A stretch of DNA of 64,000 bases from Alicyclobacillus hesperidum (lineage in GTDB: Bacteria; Bacillota; Bacilli; Alicyclobacillales; Alicyclobacillaceae), in NCBI RefSeq assembly GCF_900107035.1, contig NZ_FNOJ01000007.1, positions 83,475 to 147,474 of the forward strand, in the 5' to 3' direction. The position numbers and the translations under genes are program-made. Every line of letters starts with the position of its first letter. Position 1 is the first letter of the stretch. A model generated the notes under the pieces. The model made no database searches, had not been told where the DNA came from, and saw only the letters and a list, made by a program, of their open reading frames with translations. Below, in pieces: positions 28,361 to 37,779 of this stretch.

Positions 28361-28453
28361 AAGTAAAACGCCTCCCCGGCACCAGTATACAACCTGACCC
28401 AGGAAGGCACATATTGAAATCGAAGCGACAGATGAAAAGCTAAGTTACAGCGA

Positions 28454-29635
28454 TTAGAGTTTCATGACATACTTGCTGCGATTACCCGCGAGGCGCATGC
28501 CGCCAAGTTCCCAAAGGTACTTCGCTTTGCTGCCTTCCTTCGCAAGTGCACCCATGACGCCCTTGATGGGTACGCCCATGAAGCTGCCGACGCCCACTTC
28601 AGCTCCCAACGAACAGAGCGTGCCCCAATCGCGCGGATGGAACGGCTCCATGGGTCGACGACGCTCGCGCAACAGAATGTTTTTCGCAGCCAGCGCACCC
28701 ATCTGCTCAGCATTTTGCGCTGTTGGCGGATATGGACGACCATTTGCATCCTCGGCCCATGCACTGTCACCAGCGATGAAAATCACTTCGTCATCAACGG
28801 ACTGCATAAATTCATTGACTTTCGCGCGACCGCGGCGATCAACCGTGAAGCCAGACTCGGACAACAACGGATTCGCACGGACACCACCCGTCCAAATGAT
28901 CGTACCAGCTTCAACCGTTTCGCCGCCATCGAGATGAATGACGCCCTCTGTCACTTCATTAATCTTGGTACCCGTGCGCAATTTACCGCCTTTTTTGGTA
29001 TACGTCTCCACGACGAATGGACGCAGATGTTCGGCCACCATCGGCAAAATGGTAGGCATCGCTTCGATGCACTGCAGGTCAACCTTTTCCCAAGGAATGT
29101 TCAGCGACTTGCAGAGCTTCGGTAGATAGTCAAGCAATTCGCCCATGAGCTCGATACCCGTCAAACCGGCGCCGCCAAGAGCGATGCGCAGATGACGTTC
29201 GTCGCCGTCCTGCGTATAGAGCTGGAACTGATTATCGATATGCTTGCGAATCTCGATAGCCGAATCGAGGTTGGTGATACTCAAGCTGTACTCTTTCAGG
29301 CCTTTAATGCCGAAGTACTCCGACACCCACCCAAGACTGTAAATGAGGTAGTCGTACGAAATATCTCCAGTTGACGTCTTCACGACTCGATTCGCCTTAT
29401 CGATACCTGTCACTTCTGCAACAACCAATTCCGAGGTGTCTTTGCGCAGAACTTCTTTGATGGGAATGGCATACTTTTCACCGTCATCACGACCGCCAGC
29501 AGCCTCGTGCAGGAGGATGGTGAGGTAGTGATAGTCGTGGTTGTTGACGATGGTAAACGGGATGCCTTCCCGATCCAGATGAGCGGCGGCCATCATTCCT
29601 GCATAGCCTGCGCCGACAATTACGATTTTGCTCAT
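28454..29635 (-). CDS. type II NADH dehydrogenase (NDH-2)
   Basis: A 393-residue FAD-dependent NADH:quinone oxidoreductase that feeds electrons to the menaquinone pool without pumping protons. FAD-binding VIVGAGYAGM is at residues 4-13, the NAD-binding GGAGLTGIEL near 165, and the second FAD motif IFIAGDSAWA with PPTAQNAEQMG near 300-325. The C-terminus forms the membrane-associated amphipathic region. ATG 29635 is preceded by GGAGAGG; an upstream frame lacks a ribosome-binding site. Its insertion between comEC and holA is not seen in B. subtilis. Confidence 0.9.
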   Translation of the reverse strand: MSKIVIVGAGYAGMMAAAHLDREGIPFTIVNNHDYHYLTILLHEAAGGRDDGEKYAIPIKEVLRKDTSELVVAEVTGIDKANRVVKTSTGDISYDYLIYSLGWVSEYFGIKGLKEYSLSITNLDSAIEIRKHIDNQFQLYTQDGDERHLRIALGGAGLTGIELMGELLDYLPKLCKSLNIPWEKVDLQCIEAMPTILPMVAEHLRPFVVETYTKKGGKLRTGTKINEVTEGVIHLDGGETVEAGTIIWTGGVRANPLLSESGFTVDRRGRAKVNEFMQSVDDEVIFIAGDSAWAEDANGRPYPPTAQNAEQMGALAAKNILLRERRRPMEPFHPRDWGTLCSLGAEVGVGSFMGVPIKGVMGALAKEGSKAKYLWELGGMRLAGNRSKYVMKL

Positions 29636-29732
29636 GCTCGTCCTCTCCAGTTCCAGTGTCCTTGATTTCTGTTGCCCGATTGTCCGATCCGACACGGCGA
29701 CAAGACCGAACATCTTCCAACGCAAAATCATA

Positions 29733-31322
29733 TCATATCGTTTGTCGATTTACACGACTCTGTATACGCAATCTGCGATTCGCTATGTACGGCAGGTGCA
29801 GGCGTCTGCAGCATGCCATCGCGATCACGCAGAGCAAAGCCGCAGGCAGAGGCAATGGGGGCATTTGGACGAGACTCCATTGCCAATGGGCGATTGTCCG
29901 TACGATAGCCATAACAATGGACACCAAGTTTGTGTCGAGGATACCACATGCATGCGCGAGATCGAACAAAATCGTATTCTGTGCCACTAGAGACGCGAAT
30001 AGGGATAGAGCTGCCCAAAGGACGGTCAGGGGCAGCAACCAAGCAGCCATAGGTTCTAAAAGCACGGTCGCAATAGCACTATACGGTGTCCACTGGCCAA
30101 ACATCCACCAAACGATGGGTAACAGATACGCATCCACGACAAGACTCGTGATAATGGAATGGAACATAGTGCGCCACAATGTATTTAATATTTTTGGAAG
30201 GGGGTACCATGCAGGCGATGAGTTTGGTGCTTGACCTCGTACGTGCGACACCTCAACCAAATCTGTCGCCTCACACACGGCGAATGTCGCAAACATCGAC
30301 AACAACGTACTCGGCTGCGTGAAGTCTGCGGGTAAGGCAATAGCGAACAACAGACAGGATGCTGTCAGCGTAACCCCGCCACCGGCCGATCTGCCTAGGC
30401 TTGTTGCGAGGATCCGATACGAGGCGGCAAAGGCGGCACGAATGATGGAAAGTGTTCCCCCGCACAGCGCGGCGAAAACCCAAATCACGGCAAGCGCATA
30501 TACACATCGCGCCGTTTTCCGCCAGCGACCGGCTGCTCGCGCCGCAAACCGCCATGGTAGAAGGGCGAGGCGCAATGCGAAGGTGACATTGGCGCCACTG
30601 GCAGCGAGCAGGTGCGCCACACCCGCCGCCAAAAACGCCGATTGCGTCGTATCGGCAATAGGTGCGGACTTTCCGATCACGATGGATTCGGCCAACGTTG
30701 CACTCGCCACCCGGTTCGTCGACACCGTCTTTTGCATAGCCGCCAATGCCGTGGTACCCGTATCCGTGAACCAACCATGCCCCGTTGCCATGGGATAGGC
30801 GTTTCCACGAAACAACCAAAATGGTGCAAGCGCATCGAGCACACCTTGTTTTCTCGAAACCGACCATACATAGATGCCGTTTACCCGTACACGCTGACCA
30901 GTTTGCCAAACCGTAGAAACCGGAACAAGTGCCAGTACGCGAAAACGACAAGGCTGCCTCAGTTCCCCTTCACTCGTTACCTCTAACCATAACTCCGTAT
31001 TCCTTTGCTTTTGCGTTACACTTTCGATCACGCCTGTCAGCGTTGTGTAGACACCCGGCTCGACCGCTGGACGGCCAGGGCACAGGCGAACATATGTGAG
31101 TCCATAAGTGCATGCGCCGATCGCCAGCGCGACGATGACCAACACCAGCTTCAGTCCGTAGCTTTTGTGTCGCAACTGGAACAGCAGCCCCAACACCGCA
31201 CCGATACCGGCGGAGCAGCATACCACCCATACGGCCTGCACGCAGTTTACACAACGATATGACAACCATTCCGCCACAATCCATAACCATGCACAACTGC
31301 ATGCAACGACCGAGCGTCTCAA
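29733..31322 (-). CDS. comEC: competence protein ComEC (membrane channel), without the C-terminal MBL domain
   Basis: ComEC forms the inner-membrane channel for single-stranded DNA in transformation. The 529-residue protein has N-terminal helices, a soluble OB-fold region (about 85-150) and the competence domain with AHLLAASGANV and SIIRA in helices. It stops about 200 residues short of most ComEC proteins, which carry a metallo-beta-lactamase-like C-terminal domain; nothing resembling that domain follows before NDH-2. The TTG start at 31322 is seven bases after comEA and is not well supported. No frameshift is evident. Confidence 0.88.
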   Translation of the reverse strand: MRRSVVACSCAWLWIVAEWLSYRCVNCVQAVWVVCCSAGIGAVLGLLFQLRHKSYGLKLVLVIVALAIGACTYGLTYVRLCPGRPAVEPGVYTTLTGVIESVTQKQRNTELWLEVTSEGELRQPCRFRVLALVPVSTVWQTGQRVRVNGIYVWSVSRKQGVLDALAPFWLFRGNAYPMATGHGWFTDTGTTALAAMQKTVSTNRVASATLAESIVIGKSAPIADTTQSAFLAAGVAHLLAASGANVTFALRLALLPWRFAARAAGRWRKTARCVYALAVIWVFAALCGGTLSIIRAAFAASYRILATSLGRSAGGGVTLTASCLLFAIALPADFTQPSTLLSMFATFAVCEATDLVEVSHVRGQAPNSSPAWYPLPKILNTLWRTMFHSIITSLVVDAYLLPIVWWMFGQWTPYSAIATVLLEPMAAWLLPLTVLWAALSLFASLVAQNTILFDLAHACGILDTNLVSIVMAIVRTIAHWQWSLVQMPPLPLPAALLCVIAMACCRRLHLPYIANRRLRIQSRVNRQTI

Positions 31323-31329
31323 GGGCTAC

Positions 31330-32097
31330 TCACGCCCCGCCGGCTGGCGATCCAACGCCAAAGCTAAGCAAGCTCTGCCACTTGGCCAAGGTTTTTGGAC
31401 CGATCCCGCGCACTTGCCCAAGGCTCTGCAAATTGACAAATGGGCCATGCGCCGTTCGGTAAGCAATGATCTCTGCGGCCCGCTTTGGGCCGACGCCGGG
31501 TAGTGTTTCTAGAGTTGCTGCATCGGCCGTATTGACATCAATACGCATCGGCGTTGGCGAGCCCAATCCTCGAGCAACCCCCGATATCTGGGAAGCGGAT
31601 GTGCCATCGCCGGTTCCGCCAGCTGGTGCACTTGCCAAGACATCGATTTCTTCGCCATCCCAGAGTAAAGCTGCTTGGTTGACAGTGGCTGCGTCCGCAG
31701 CGTGAAGAAAGCCACCTGCCGCCCGGATAGCGTCTCCGACACGCGCAGTCGACAGCACCTGGACAACACCAGGACGACGTACGTCACCATGCACATCGAC
31801 CTCAATCGTACCGGGCGCCAGCCCGTCATTGGCAGTTGTCGCGTTATTTGTGCGAACACGAGCTTGTAAAGACGTACCAGGAACTTTCGTGCCGAGGTTC
31901 ACCGATCCCTTCGGATTCGCGCTGTGGCCAAAGAAGATACCTAGACCAGCAGCGCACAGTGCGACCATCAGCACGCCAACAACGCGCCACCACCTGTTAA
32001 GCGGGCGCAAACCAATTTGCACCATCCTGTATTTTTCAGATGCTTCACGGTCGTGTTCCGGCTCCGGCTCCACGAGCCAGAGATGGCGATGTTGCAT
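31330..32097 (-). CDS. comEA: competence protein ComEA (DNA receptor)
   Basis: ComEA is the membrane-anchored DNA receptor of the transformation apparatus. The product (about 255 residues) has an N-terminal cytoplasmic segment, one transmembrane helix (about 38-58), an SLBB domain (VDVHGDVRRPGVVQVL) and a C-terminal double helix-hairpin-helix (IDVNTADAATLETLPGVGP) that binds DNA. ATG 32097 follows GGAGGG; an ATG pair at 32142 lacks a ribosome-binding site. It is upstream of comEC; comEB is missing between them. Confidence 0.93.
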   Translation of the reverse strand: MQHRHLWLVEPEPEHDREASEKYRMVQIGLRPLNRWWRVVGVLMVALCAAGLGIFFGHSANPKGSVNLGTKVPGTSLQARVRTNNATTANDGLAPGTIEVDVHGDVRRPGVVQVLSTARVGDAIRAAGGFLHAADAATVNQAALLWDGEEIDVLASAPAGGTGDGTSASQISGVARGLGSPTPMRIDVNTADAATLETLPGVGPKRAAEIIAYRTAHGPFVNLQSLGQVRGIGPKTLAKWQSLLSFGVGSPAGGA

Positions 32098-32243
32098 GTC
32101 CATCCCTCCGTGCGAATCGTTTTCGAACTGTTGCTTCATCATTCGCGGCGGAGGCTGGTATCGCCTGTTGCCTGAACACTAGATTCGTTTAAACTTTGAA
32201 GAACGGGTCGACTGAATGCGAATATGCTATCGTAGGAAACCAT

Positions 32244-32273
32244 TTGCCGGAGTTTCGATATGTCGTGTAGAAT
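32244..32273 (+). promoter_or_regulatory. possible promoter of mntR
   Basis: TTGCCG and TAGAAT with an 18-base spacer, about 30 bases upstream of the mntR start. Moderate match. Confidence 0.4.
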
Positions 32274-32302
32274 CATGGGTGACCGCATTGGAGGTATCCT
32301 GT

Positions 32303-32725
32303 TTGCTTACACCCAGTATGGAAGACTACTTGGAAAAAATCTATGAACTGATCCTCGAAAAAGGGTACGCACGCGTGTCCGACATTGCGAACTCCCTTGC
32401 TGTACAGCCCAGCTCCGTTACGAAAATGCTCCAAAAATTGGATGAGAATGAGTATGTCAGCTATGAAAAATACAGGGGGATTGTGCTTACTGCTCGTGGG
32501 CATAAGATGGGCCGGCTCATGAAGGAACGGCATGCTATGTTGGCGGAATTTTTGCGTATGCTCGGCGTCGCAGAAGAAACATTGCAAAAAGACGTGGAAG
32601 GCATTGAACATCACGTCAGTCCCAAGACGCTTGAATCCCTGCAAGCACTCGTGGTGTTTTTTCAGGAAAACCCAGATGCGCTTGCCGCATTTCTCGAGTT
32701 TCAGGCGGGCAGTGAAAAGTCCTAA
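32303..32725 (+). CDS. mntR: manganese-responsive transcriptional regulator MntR
   Basis: A 140-residue DtxR-family repressor of manganese uptake. The N-terminal winged helix contains ARVSDIANSLAVQPSSVTKM. All manganese ligands known from B. subtilis MntR can be placed: D8 and E11 in MEDYLEKIY, the His in KERHAML, and the E/E/H set in VEGIEHH. The start is TTG at 32303, seven bases after GGAGGT, which aligns the N-terminus with known MntR. No manganese transporter is adjacent. It replaces comER, which lies here in B. subtilis, on the opposite strand. Confidence 0.94.
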   Translation: MLTPSMEDYLEKIYELILEKGYARVSDIANSLAVQPSSVTKMLQKLDENEYVSYEKYRGIVLTARGHKMGRLMKERHAMLAEFLRMLGVAEETLQKDVEGIEHHVSPKTLESLQALVVFFQENPDALAAFLEFQAGSEKS

Positions 32726-32738
32726 AAAGACGGCGCGC

Positions 32739-33479
32739 CTATGGACGCACCGCCCGGCACACAAGTCTATCAGCGGTTTCTACGGATTGCCTGCCAAAAT
32801 CCCCTGTTGCTTCAATCAACTGTAATCCAGCCGCTGCCAAAGCCTCTTGCACCTGTGCGAGTGGATAATAACGTTGTTGGTGCCGTTCTTCAATACGTCG
32901 ATACAACGGCTCACCAGCGACCTCTTGCACGCGGGCAAACGCCACAACTTCGTGTCGTACCCAATCCCTTTGCACGTCGGTCTCGTGGAGCAAAACGACG
33001 TCGTCATCAACCTGGTGCCAATACCCGTGTTGCAACATGTCCAACCGAGCAGGGCCGATGACATCGAACGCAAATACCCCGCCGTTGCGTAGTGTATTTG
33101 CAATCGCGCGAAACGCCTGGCGCAAGTCATCTTCACACGTTAAATAGTTCAACACATCACACGTGGCGATAGCGAGATCGACCGGGCGAGGAAGCCGCAA
33201 CTCACGCATGTCCTGCGTCAACCAGACAATGCGGGCTCCTGCGGCCATCGCCCGCTCCTGTGCAATACTCAACATCGCTTCGGATTGATCAACGCCGATG
33301 CAAAAGCGGGCCTGACGTCCCAATTCAACCGTCAAAACACCGGTGCCACAACCGATATCCGCGATATCCAGGCTGTCAAGGCGATAGCGTTCTTCTAAAA
33401 ACGCCTGCCACTCTGCGTAAGGCGCATCGGCCATGAGCGCATCATAGACGTCTGCAAACGCATCATACAACACAGCCAT
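32739..33479 (-). CDS. yqeM: class I SAM-dependent methyltransferase (YqeM)
   Basis: A 246-residue class I methyltransferase; the substrate is unknown. It opens YDAFADVYDALM and has the SAM-binding IADIGCGTGVLTVEL near residue 40 and the motif ATCDVLNYL. ATG 33479 overlaps the rsfS stop as TGATG. The order rsfS-yqeM is conserved in Bacilli. Confidence 0.9.
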   Translation of the reverse strand: MAVLYDAFADVYDALMADAPYAEWQAFLEERYRLDSLDIADIGCGTGVLTVELGRQARFCIGVDQSEAMLSIAQERAMAAGARIVWLTQDMRELRLPRPVDLAIATCDVLNYLTCEDDLRQAFRAIANTLRNGGVFAFDVIGPARLDMLQHGYWHQVDDDVVLLHETDVQRDWVRHEVVAFARVQEVAGEPLYRRIEERHQQRYYPLAQVQEALAAAGLQLIEATGDFGRQSVETADRLVCRAVRP

Positions 33480-33838
33480 CAACCATTCGACGTTTCGAGC
33501 GGCAGCACTTCTGCGTCGCCCCAAAGCCGTTCAATGTGATAAAATTCGCGCTCTTCCGGCCTGAACACATGCACGACCACATCGCCAAAATCGAGCAGGA
33601 CCCAGCGCGCTTCCTCGAGACCCTCGACCCCTTTACATGTGACGCCAAGTTCGCCTAAATCATCGCGGATGGCGCGTGTTACGGCTTCTACCTGAGGCCG
33701 CGACGACGCCGAGCAAATGACGAAGTAGTCGGCCATCGGTGTCAAGGTTTGCACGTTCATCACGAGAACGTCGGTCGCCTTTTTGTCCTGTGCAGCCGTC
33801 GCCGCGCGACGGGCGACTTGCTCGATTGTCTGCTGCAT
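33479..33838 (-). CDS. rsfS: ribosomal silencing factor RsfS
   Basis: RsfS binds L14 and blocks subunit joining when nutrients are short. The 119-residue protein shows DVLVMNVQTLTPMADYFVI, GLEEARWVLLDFGDVVVHVF and YHIERLW, the family hallmarks. ATG 33838 lies seven bases after AGGAGG; an ATG two codons earlier is too close. It is between yqeK and yqeM. Confidence 0.96.
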   Translation of the reverse strand: MQQTIEQVARRAATAAQDKKATDVLVMNVQTLTPMADYFVICSASSRPQVEAVTRAIRDDLGELGVTCKGVEGLEEARWVLLDFGDVVVHVFRPEEREFYHIERLWGDAEVLPLETSNG

Positions 33839-33869
33839 GCACATGCCTCCTCAAGCATTGGCCATCGTG

Positions 33870-34445
33870 TTACACTCCTCGCTCAAGAAGCGAGTTGCGT
33901 GCCGCCACTGCAAGTAATCCAAGAGGGCGGCCGGTGGCAATCAAGTAGGTAATCGTGTTGTCGAGACTGGCCCGCGCTGCGTTTGCCAGCCCGTCTGTCA
34001 GTGCCGCCCGCACGGCCTCGACACCTGGATACGAACGATTCGGTTCGATGGCATCCGCAACAAACAACACCAGATCCAGATCCGTCATGTTGGGCCGGCC
34101 CGTGGTGTGATAGCGCACTGCATCGAGTATCTCTTCATCTTCAATTTGATACGTTTGTTTTCCAATATGCGCAGCGACCGGTCCGTGTAACAACAGAGGT
34201 ACCGTAAGCCACTCGTCCGGCAGCGAAATTGCATGTTCTTTCACGTACCGCAACAACCGATCCTTCGACCATTCGCGCGCAAAATCGTGCAACCAGGCAG
34301 CTACTTCCGCTTTGCTTGGGCAAACCCCGAAGCGATCGGCCAAATCCCGTGCTGTTTGCACAACGCCTTCGACGTGGCGAAAACGAACGTCAGACAGTTG
34401 TCTTCGCAAATCCTGAAGCAAACGATCAAGCTTGATCTCCGCCAT
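33870..34445 (-). CDS. yqeK: HD-domain Ap4A hydrolase YqeK
   Basis: A 191-residue HD-superfamily phosphohydrolase; members of this family hydrolyse diadenosine tetraphosphate to ADP. The metal ligands appear in FRHVEGV, AAWLHDFARE, LLHGPVAA and VRYHTTGRP. ATG 34445 has GGAG nine bases upstream and overlaps the end of nadD by 20 bases. Starts further upstream are possible. Confidence 0.93.
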   Translation of the reverse strand: MAEIKLDRLLQDLRRQLSDVRFRHVEGVVQTARDLADRFGVCPSKAEVAAWLHDFAREWSKDRLLRYVKEHAISLPDEWLTVPLLLHGPVAAHIGKQTYQIEDEEILDAVRYHTTGRPNMTDLDLVLFVADAIEPNRSYPGVEAVRAALTDGLANAARASLDNTITYLIATGRPLGLLAVAARNSLLERGV

Positions 34446-35124
34446 CCTTCGCCACTCCATTCGGCCCTTGCCACCAGACGTCAAGCACGCGCTCTGGAAC
34501 AAGCTCACACGTATCTTGCCCGCGATCCAAACGCTCTCGCAACCACGTTGACGACACGTCCAGTAACGGCATTTCGATCACGCCGACCTGCAAATTTGGC
34601 AACGCCTTCCGCACCTTGGCCATTGTCTGCGCAATGGGATACCCTTCACGCGCCGCCACAACAAACGGAATCAGGCTACATAGGGCAGTTGCGCCACTCC
34701 ATGTCGGCAGGTGTGCTAGACTGTCGGCGCCCAGCAAAAACATAAAGTCGACGCCCGCGTACCATTTCTTACATGCTTTGACTGTATCAATCGTGTACGA
34801 CGGGCGCGGCAGTCTCGCCTCCAGCGGCATCGTTCGCAAATGCGGCCTATCATGTAGCAAGGCCGAAACCATGGCGACCCGCCATGCAAACGTGTCATCC
34901 GCAATGTCCGCTTTATGCGGTGGACTGGGGGCGGGCAGAAACCAGACCTCATCAACACCCGTTTGCTCATAGGCAAGCTGCGCCATCGTCAAATGACCTA
35001 CATGCGGTGGATCAAAGGTGCCACCAAACAGCAACACCTTTTTGGCTGACGTCGCGGGCAGTGGCTTCGTTTGCGATCGATTTAAGTCGCTTTCAGTATA
35101 CCACACCCCATTTTCGCGGTTCAT
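34426..35124 (-). CDS. nadD: nicotinate-nucleotide adenylyltransferase NadD
   Basis: NadD makes nicotinic acid adenine dinucleotide in NAD synthesis. The nucleotidyltransferase motif GGTFDPPHVGH is intact, with SSTWLRERL near the C-terminus. At 232 residues it has about 28 extra residues before the first strand; the start at 35124 overlaps the aroE stop as ATGA and has GGAGCGAGGG upstream, so the extension is probably real. The yqeI (yhbY) gene that lies before nadD in B. subtilis is absent. Confidence 0.95.
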   Translation of the reverse strand: MNRENGVWYTESDLNRSQTKPLPATSAKKVLLFGGTFDPPHVGHLTMAQLAYEQTGVDEVWFLPAPSPPHKADIADDTFAWRVAMVSALLHDRPHLRTMPLEARLPRPSYTIDTVKACKKWYAGVDFMFLLGADSLAHLPTWSGATALCSLIPFVVAAREGYPIAQTMAKVRKALPNLQVGVIEMPLLDVSSTWLRERLDRGQDTCELVPERVLDVWWQGPNGVAKDGGDQA

Positions 35125-35966
35125 TGTGCCCCTCGCTCCTTGTTGAGCGCGCTATACACCGCATCCGCCATCACCTGGGCCGGGGCCTTTTGCGAAAGCC
35201 ACCACTCATACGCATCGACACCTTGCCAAATCAACATCGAGGCGCCGTCGACCACCGTCGCTCCCGCTTCCTTCGCCATCCTCAAAAACGTCGTCTCAAG
35301 TGGCCGATACACAATGTCCTGCACAAGTTGACCAGGGCTAAATACTGTAGGATCGTCGATTGGGGACGTATCGGCATTCGGCCACATGCCTAGTGGCGTA
35401 CATTGAATCACCGCATTGGCATCAGCAACCGCCTGATGTCGATCCGCCCACGCAACGTGACGCAGATGCAACCGATGGCCAAATTGCTTGTCCAACTGCA
35501 AAACTGCCTCCGCTCGCCGCGCGGCGATCCCGACGTCTATCCCAGCGCGATGGATGGAAAGTGCCGCAAGAATGGCCTGGACACTGCCGCCAGCACCGAG
35601 GACAACGACGCGCAACGGCTCTTGTGGCATCGCGTGCTCGACGGACCGCCACCAACCACTGACGTCCGTGTTATGCCCGACGGCGCCTGAGGATGTGAAT
35701 CGGACGACATTTACAGCTTGAACCAGTTCCGCTTCTTCTGTGCGCTCCGACACCCAAGCAAAAGCCCCGAGTTTATGCGGAATGGTCACGTTCACGCCGA
35801 CGGCACCAAGAGCTTTCAGGCCGCGCAGCGCATCAGTTAAGTCTTCTGGCTCGACCCGGAATGGCACATAGACCGCCGAGATACCCTCGGCTGTAAAGGC
35901 TGCATTCATCATCGCGGGCGACAAGGAATGGGCAACCGGGTTGCCAAGCACCCCGAACAGCTTCAT
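35121..35966 (-). CDS. aroE: shikimate dehydrogenase AroE
   Basis: Reduces 3-dehydroshikimate with NADPH in aromatic amino-acid synthesis. The 281-residue protein begins KLFGVLGNPVAHSLSP, contains NVTIPHK with the catalytic lysine, and VVVLGAGGSVQAIL for NADP binding. GGGGAGAGG seven bases before ATG 35966 fixes the start. Both ends overlap the neighbours by four bases. Confidence 0.96.
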   Translation of the reverse strand: MKLFGVLGNPVAHSLSPAMMNAAFTAEGISAVYVPFRVEPEDLTDALRGLKALGAVGVNVTIPHKLGAFAWVSERTEEAELVQAVNVVRFTSSGAVGHNTDVSGWWRSVEHAMPQEPLRVVVLGAGGSVQAILAALSIHRAGIDVGIAARRAEAVLQLDKQFGHRLHLRHVAWADRHQAVADANAVIQCTPLGMWPNADTSPIDDPTVFSPGQLVQDIVYRPLETTFLRMAKEAGATVVDGASMLIWQGVDAYEWWLSQKAPAQVMADAVYSALNKERGAQ

Positions 35967-37165
35967 CGTTCCTCTCCCCTTTGCGCGTCTGCCTCCATGC
36001 GCCGCGACAGGTCGCCCACCAAACGCGGACGCAAACTCGGCCCAAGCCATGCCGGCACGCTCAACTCGCCGTCAAAGGGCCGTCCAGACAGCGCAATCCA
36101 GCCGAGTCCCGGGATCACAATATCGCTGCCACGCCCCGAGATGGCGAGGCTTCCACGTGCAGACGGTTCGCCGCGGCGCACGCGCTGTAGGCGAATGCTA
36201 CGGCGATTCGCAAAGTCTGGGCGACATGCGGCACATGGTACTTGCAGGATATCGTCCTGATGCCGCTCCCAAATCTCATCCGCGCGAGACAGCTTTGTGC
36301 GGTGAACCGGTAAGTCGTTTGCGACATACAGGACAATCGGTTGTCTATCTCCCCGTTCAAAATCCAACCGGACAATCCCGCCCAAAAACAGCGTCTGCTC
36401 TGGATTGAGCTGGTACACGCGGGGACGTAAGCGACTTTGCGGAACGACGATCCGCAGGCAATCGACACACAGGCGTTCAATGACGCGCGCTTCGTGAACC
36501 AGGCCCGGCGTGTCGTATAGCTCGATCCTCCCGTGACGACCAGTGATTTCGAGCCGGGACAGAGCCAATGTCGTCCCGGGTCGACGAGACACCGTATACG
36601 GAGCCTTTTTGTCGCTGAGCCTACCAGCAATGGCATTCAGCAGTGTCGACTTACCCGTATTTGCCATACCAACCACGTAAACGGGTCGTTCCGTTTCCCA
36701 CTCGACCAGACCAAGCACTTGTTCGATCCCAAGCTGCTTTTCGGCGCTGACAAACAAAACATCGCTGACCGGCACGCGGGTGCGTTCCACCTGTTCACGA
36801 ATCCAATCGGCCAGGCGCGTGTACTGTACGCGTTCTGGCAGCAGATCGACTTTGTTGACGACAACCACAACTTCGCTGTTGAGAACAAAGCGAGCCAGAT
36901 TCGGTACGAGACTGCCAGCGAGATCGAACACGTCAACCACATAAAGGACGAGGCCAGGTCGCTCGAAGATCTGCGCGACTTGCGCCTGATACGTCGATTC
37001 ATCGACAGTCACTGGAAGAAATTCTCCATAGTGGCGTATTCGAAAACATCGCCTGCACAAGACATCCGGTTTGCCAACGGCGCTTTCAGGAACGTAACCA
37101 GGCTTGTCCTCGTCCGTGCTTTGCAAGGGCGCACCGCACCCGAGACAAACAATCTCAGCGACCAT
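35963..37165 (-). CDS. yqeH: circularly permuted GTPase YqeH
   Basis: A 30S ribosome assembly GTPase with permuted motifs. The 400-residue protein starts with a zinc finger (CLGC and CRRC), then G4 NKVDLLP, G1 GMANTGKST, G2 PGTTL and G3 DTPG, followed by an RNA-binding C-terminal domain. ATG 37165 lies after GGGAGGT and overlaps the yqeG stop by 11 bases. Confidence 0.96.
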   Translation of the reverse strand: MVAEIVCLGCGAPLQSTDEDKPGYVPESAVGKPDVLCRRCFRIRHYGEFLPVTVDESTYQAQVAQIFERPGLVLYVVDVFDLAGSLVPNLARFVLNSEVVVVVNKVDLLPERVQYTRLADWIREQVERTRVPVSDVLFVSAEKQLGIEQVLGLVEWETERPVYVVGMANTGKSTLLNAIAGRLSDKKAPYTVSRRPGTTLALSRLEITGRHGRIELYDTPGLVHEARVIERLCVDCLRIVVPQSRLRPRVYQLNPEQTLFLGGIVRLDFERGDRQPIVLYVANDLPVHRTKLSRADEIWERHQDDILQVPCAACRPDFANRRSIRLQRVRRGEPSARGSLAISGRGSDIVIPGLGWIALSGRPFDGELSVPAWLGPSLRPRLVGDLSRRMEADAQRGEER

Positions 37166-37715
37166 CTTCCGACCTCCCAACGCGCACGACATGTGGGCGC
37201 TTGAGTCCACGGCTGCGCAACATCATCAAGGCGACGCGCTCCATCATGCGCACCGCTTTCGTACCCCACCACTCTTTAGGATCCAGTGGCAGGACCAAAA
37301 TACTGTACATGCCAAGCCGATTGGCTCCTTGAATATCTGTAAACAACTGATCTCCAACCATCACGGCAGCTTCCGGTGGGAGTTGGAATCTCTCCAAAGC
37401 CATGCGAAAACCTGTCGACTTCGGCTTGCGAGCGCCAGCAACGGCAGGCAATCCAGAGGCTCTGGCAAAAGCATCGACCCGTGCCTCGCCGTTGTTCGAG
37501 ACGATGCAGACATGAAATCCCTTGGCGTGCGCCATTTTCAGCCAATCCGCAAGTTTCTCAGGCACCTGTGGATGATTCCAGGGCACCAAGGTGTTGTCGA
37601 GATCGGTCAGGATCAGTCGCTTTCCCCGGCGCCAAAGGTCTTCTAAGTCGATTTCGTAAATGGAACGCACATACTCGTCCGGCATGAGCCGAGACAAAAC
37701 TCCCACAATTCTCAC
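37155..37715 (-). CDS. yqeG: YqeG family HAD-type phosphatase
   Basis: A HAD-superfamily phosphatase (subfamily IIIA) of unknown substrate. The product (up to 186 residues) has the nucleophile motif TDLDNTLVPW, VSNNGE (motif II), ARKPKSTGF (motif III lysine) and VGDQLFTDI (motif IV). The start is uncertain: the GTG at 37715 has no clear ribosome-binding site, and homologues begin about seven residues before PDEYV. It begins the yqeG-to-yqeM operon. Confidence 0.92.
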   Translation of the reverse strand: MRIVGVLSRLMPDEYVRSIYEIDLEDLWRRGKRLILTDLDNTLVPWNHPQVPEKLADWLKMAHAKGFHVCIVSNNGEARVDAFARASGLPAVAGARKPKSTGFRMALERFQLPPEAAVMVGDQLFTDIQGANRLGMYSILVLPLDPKEWWGTKAVRMMERVALMMLRSRGLKRPHVVRVGRSEDGR

Positions 37716-37779
37716 CCAATTCTAAGGCCGTTCACATATGACGGTAAGACATGATAGCATAGCCGCCACAAAAAGCATA

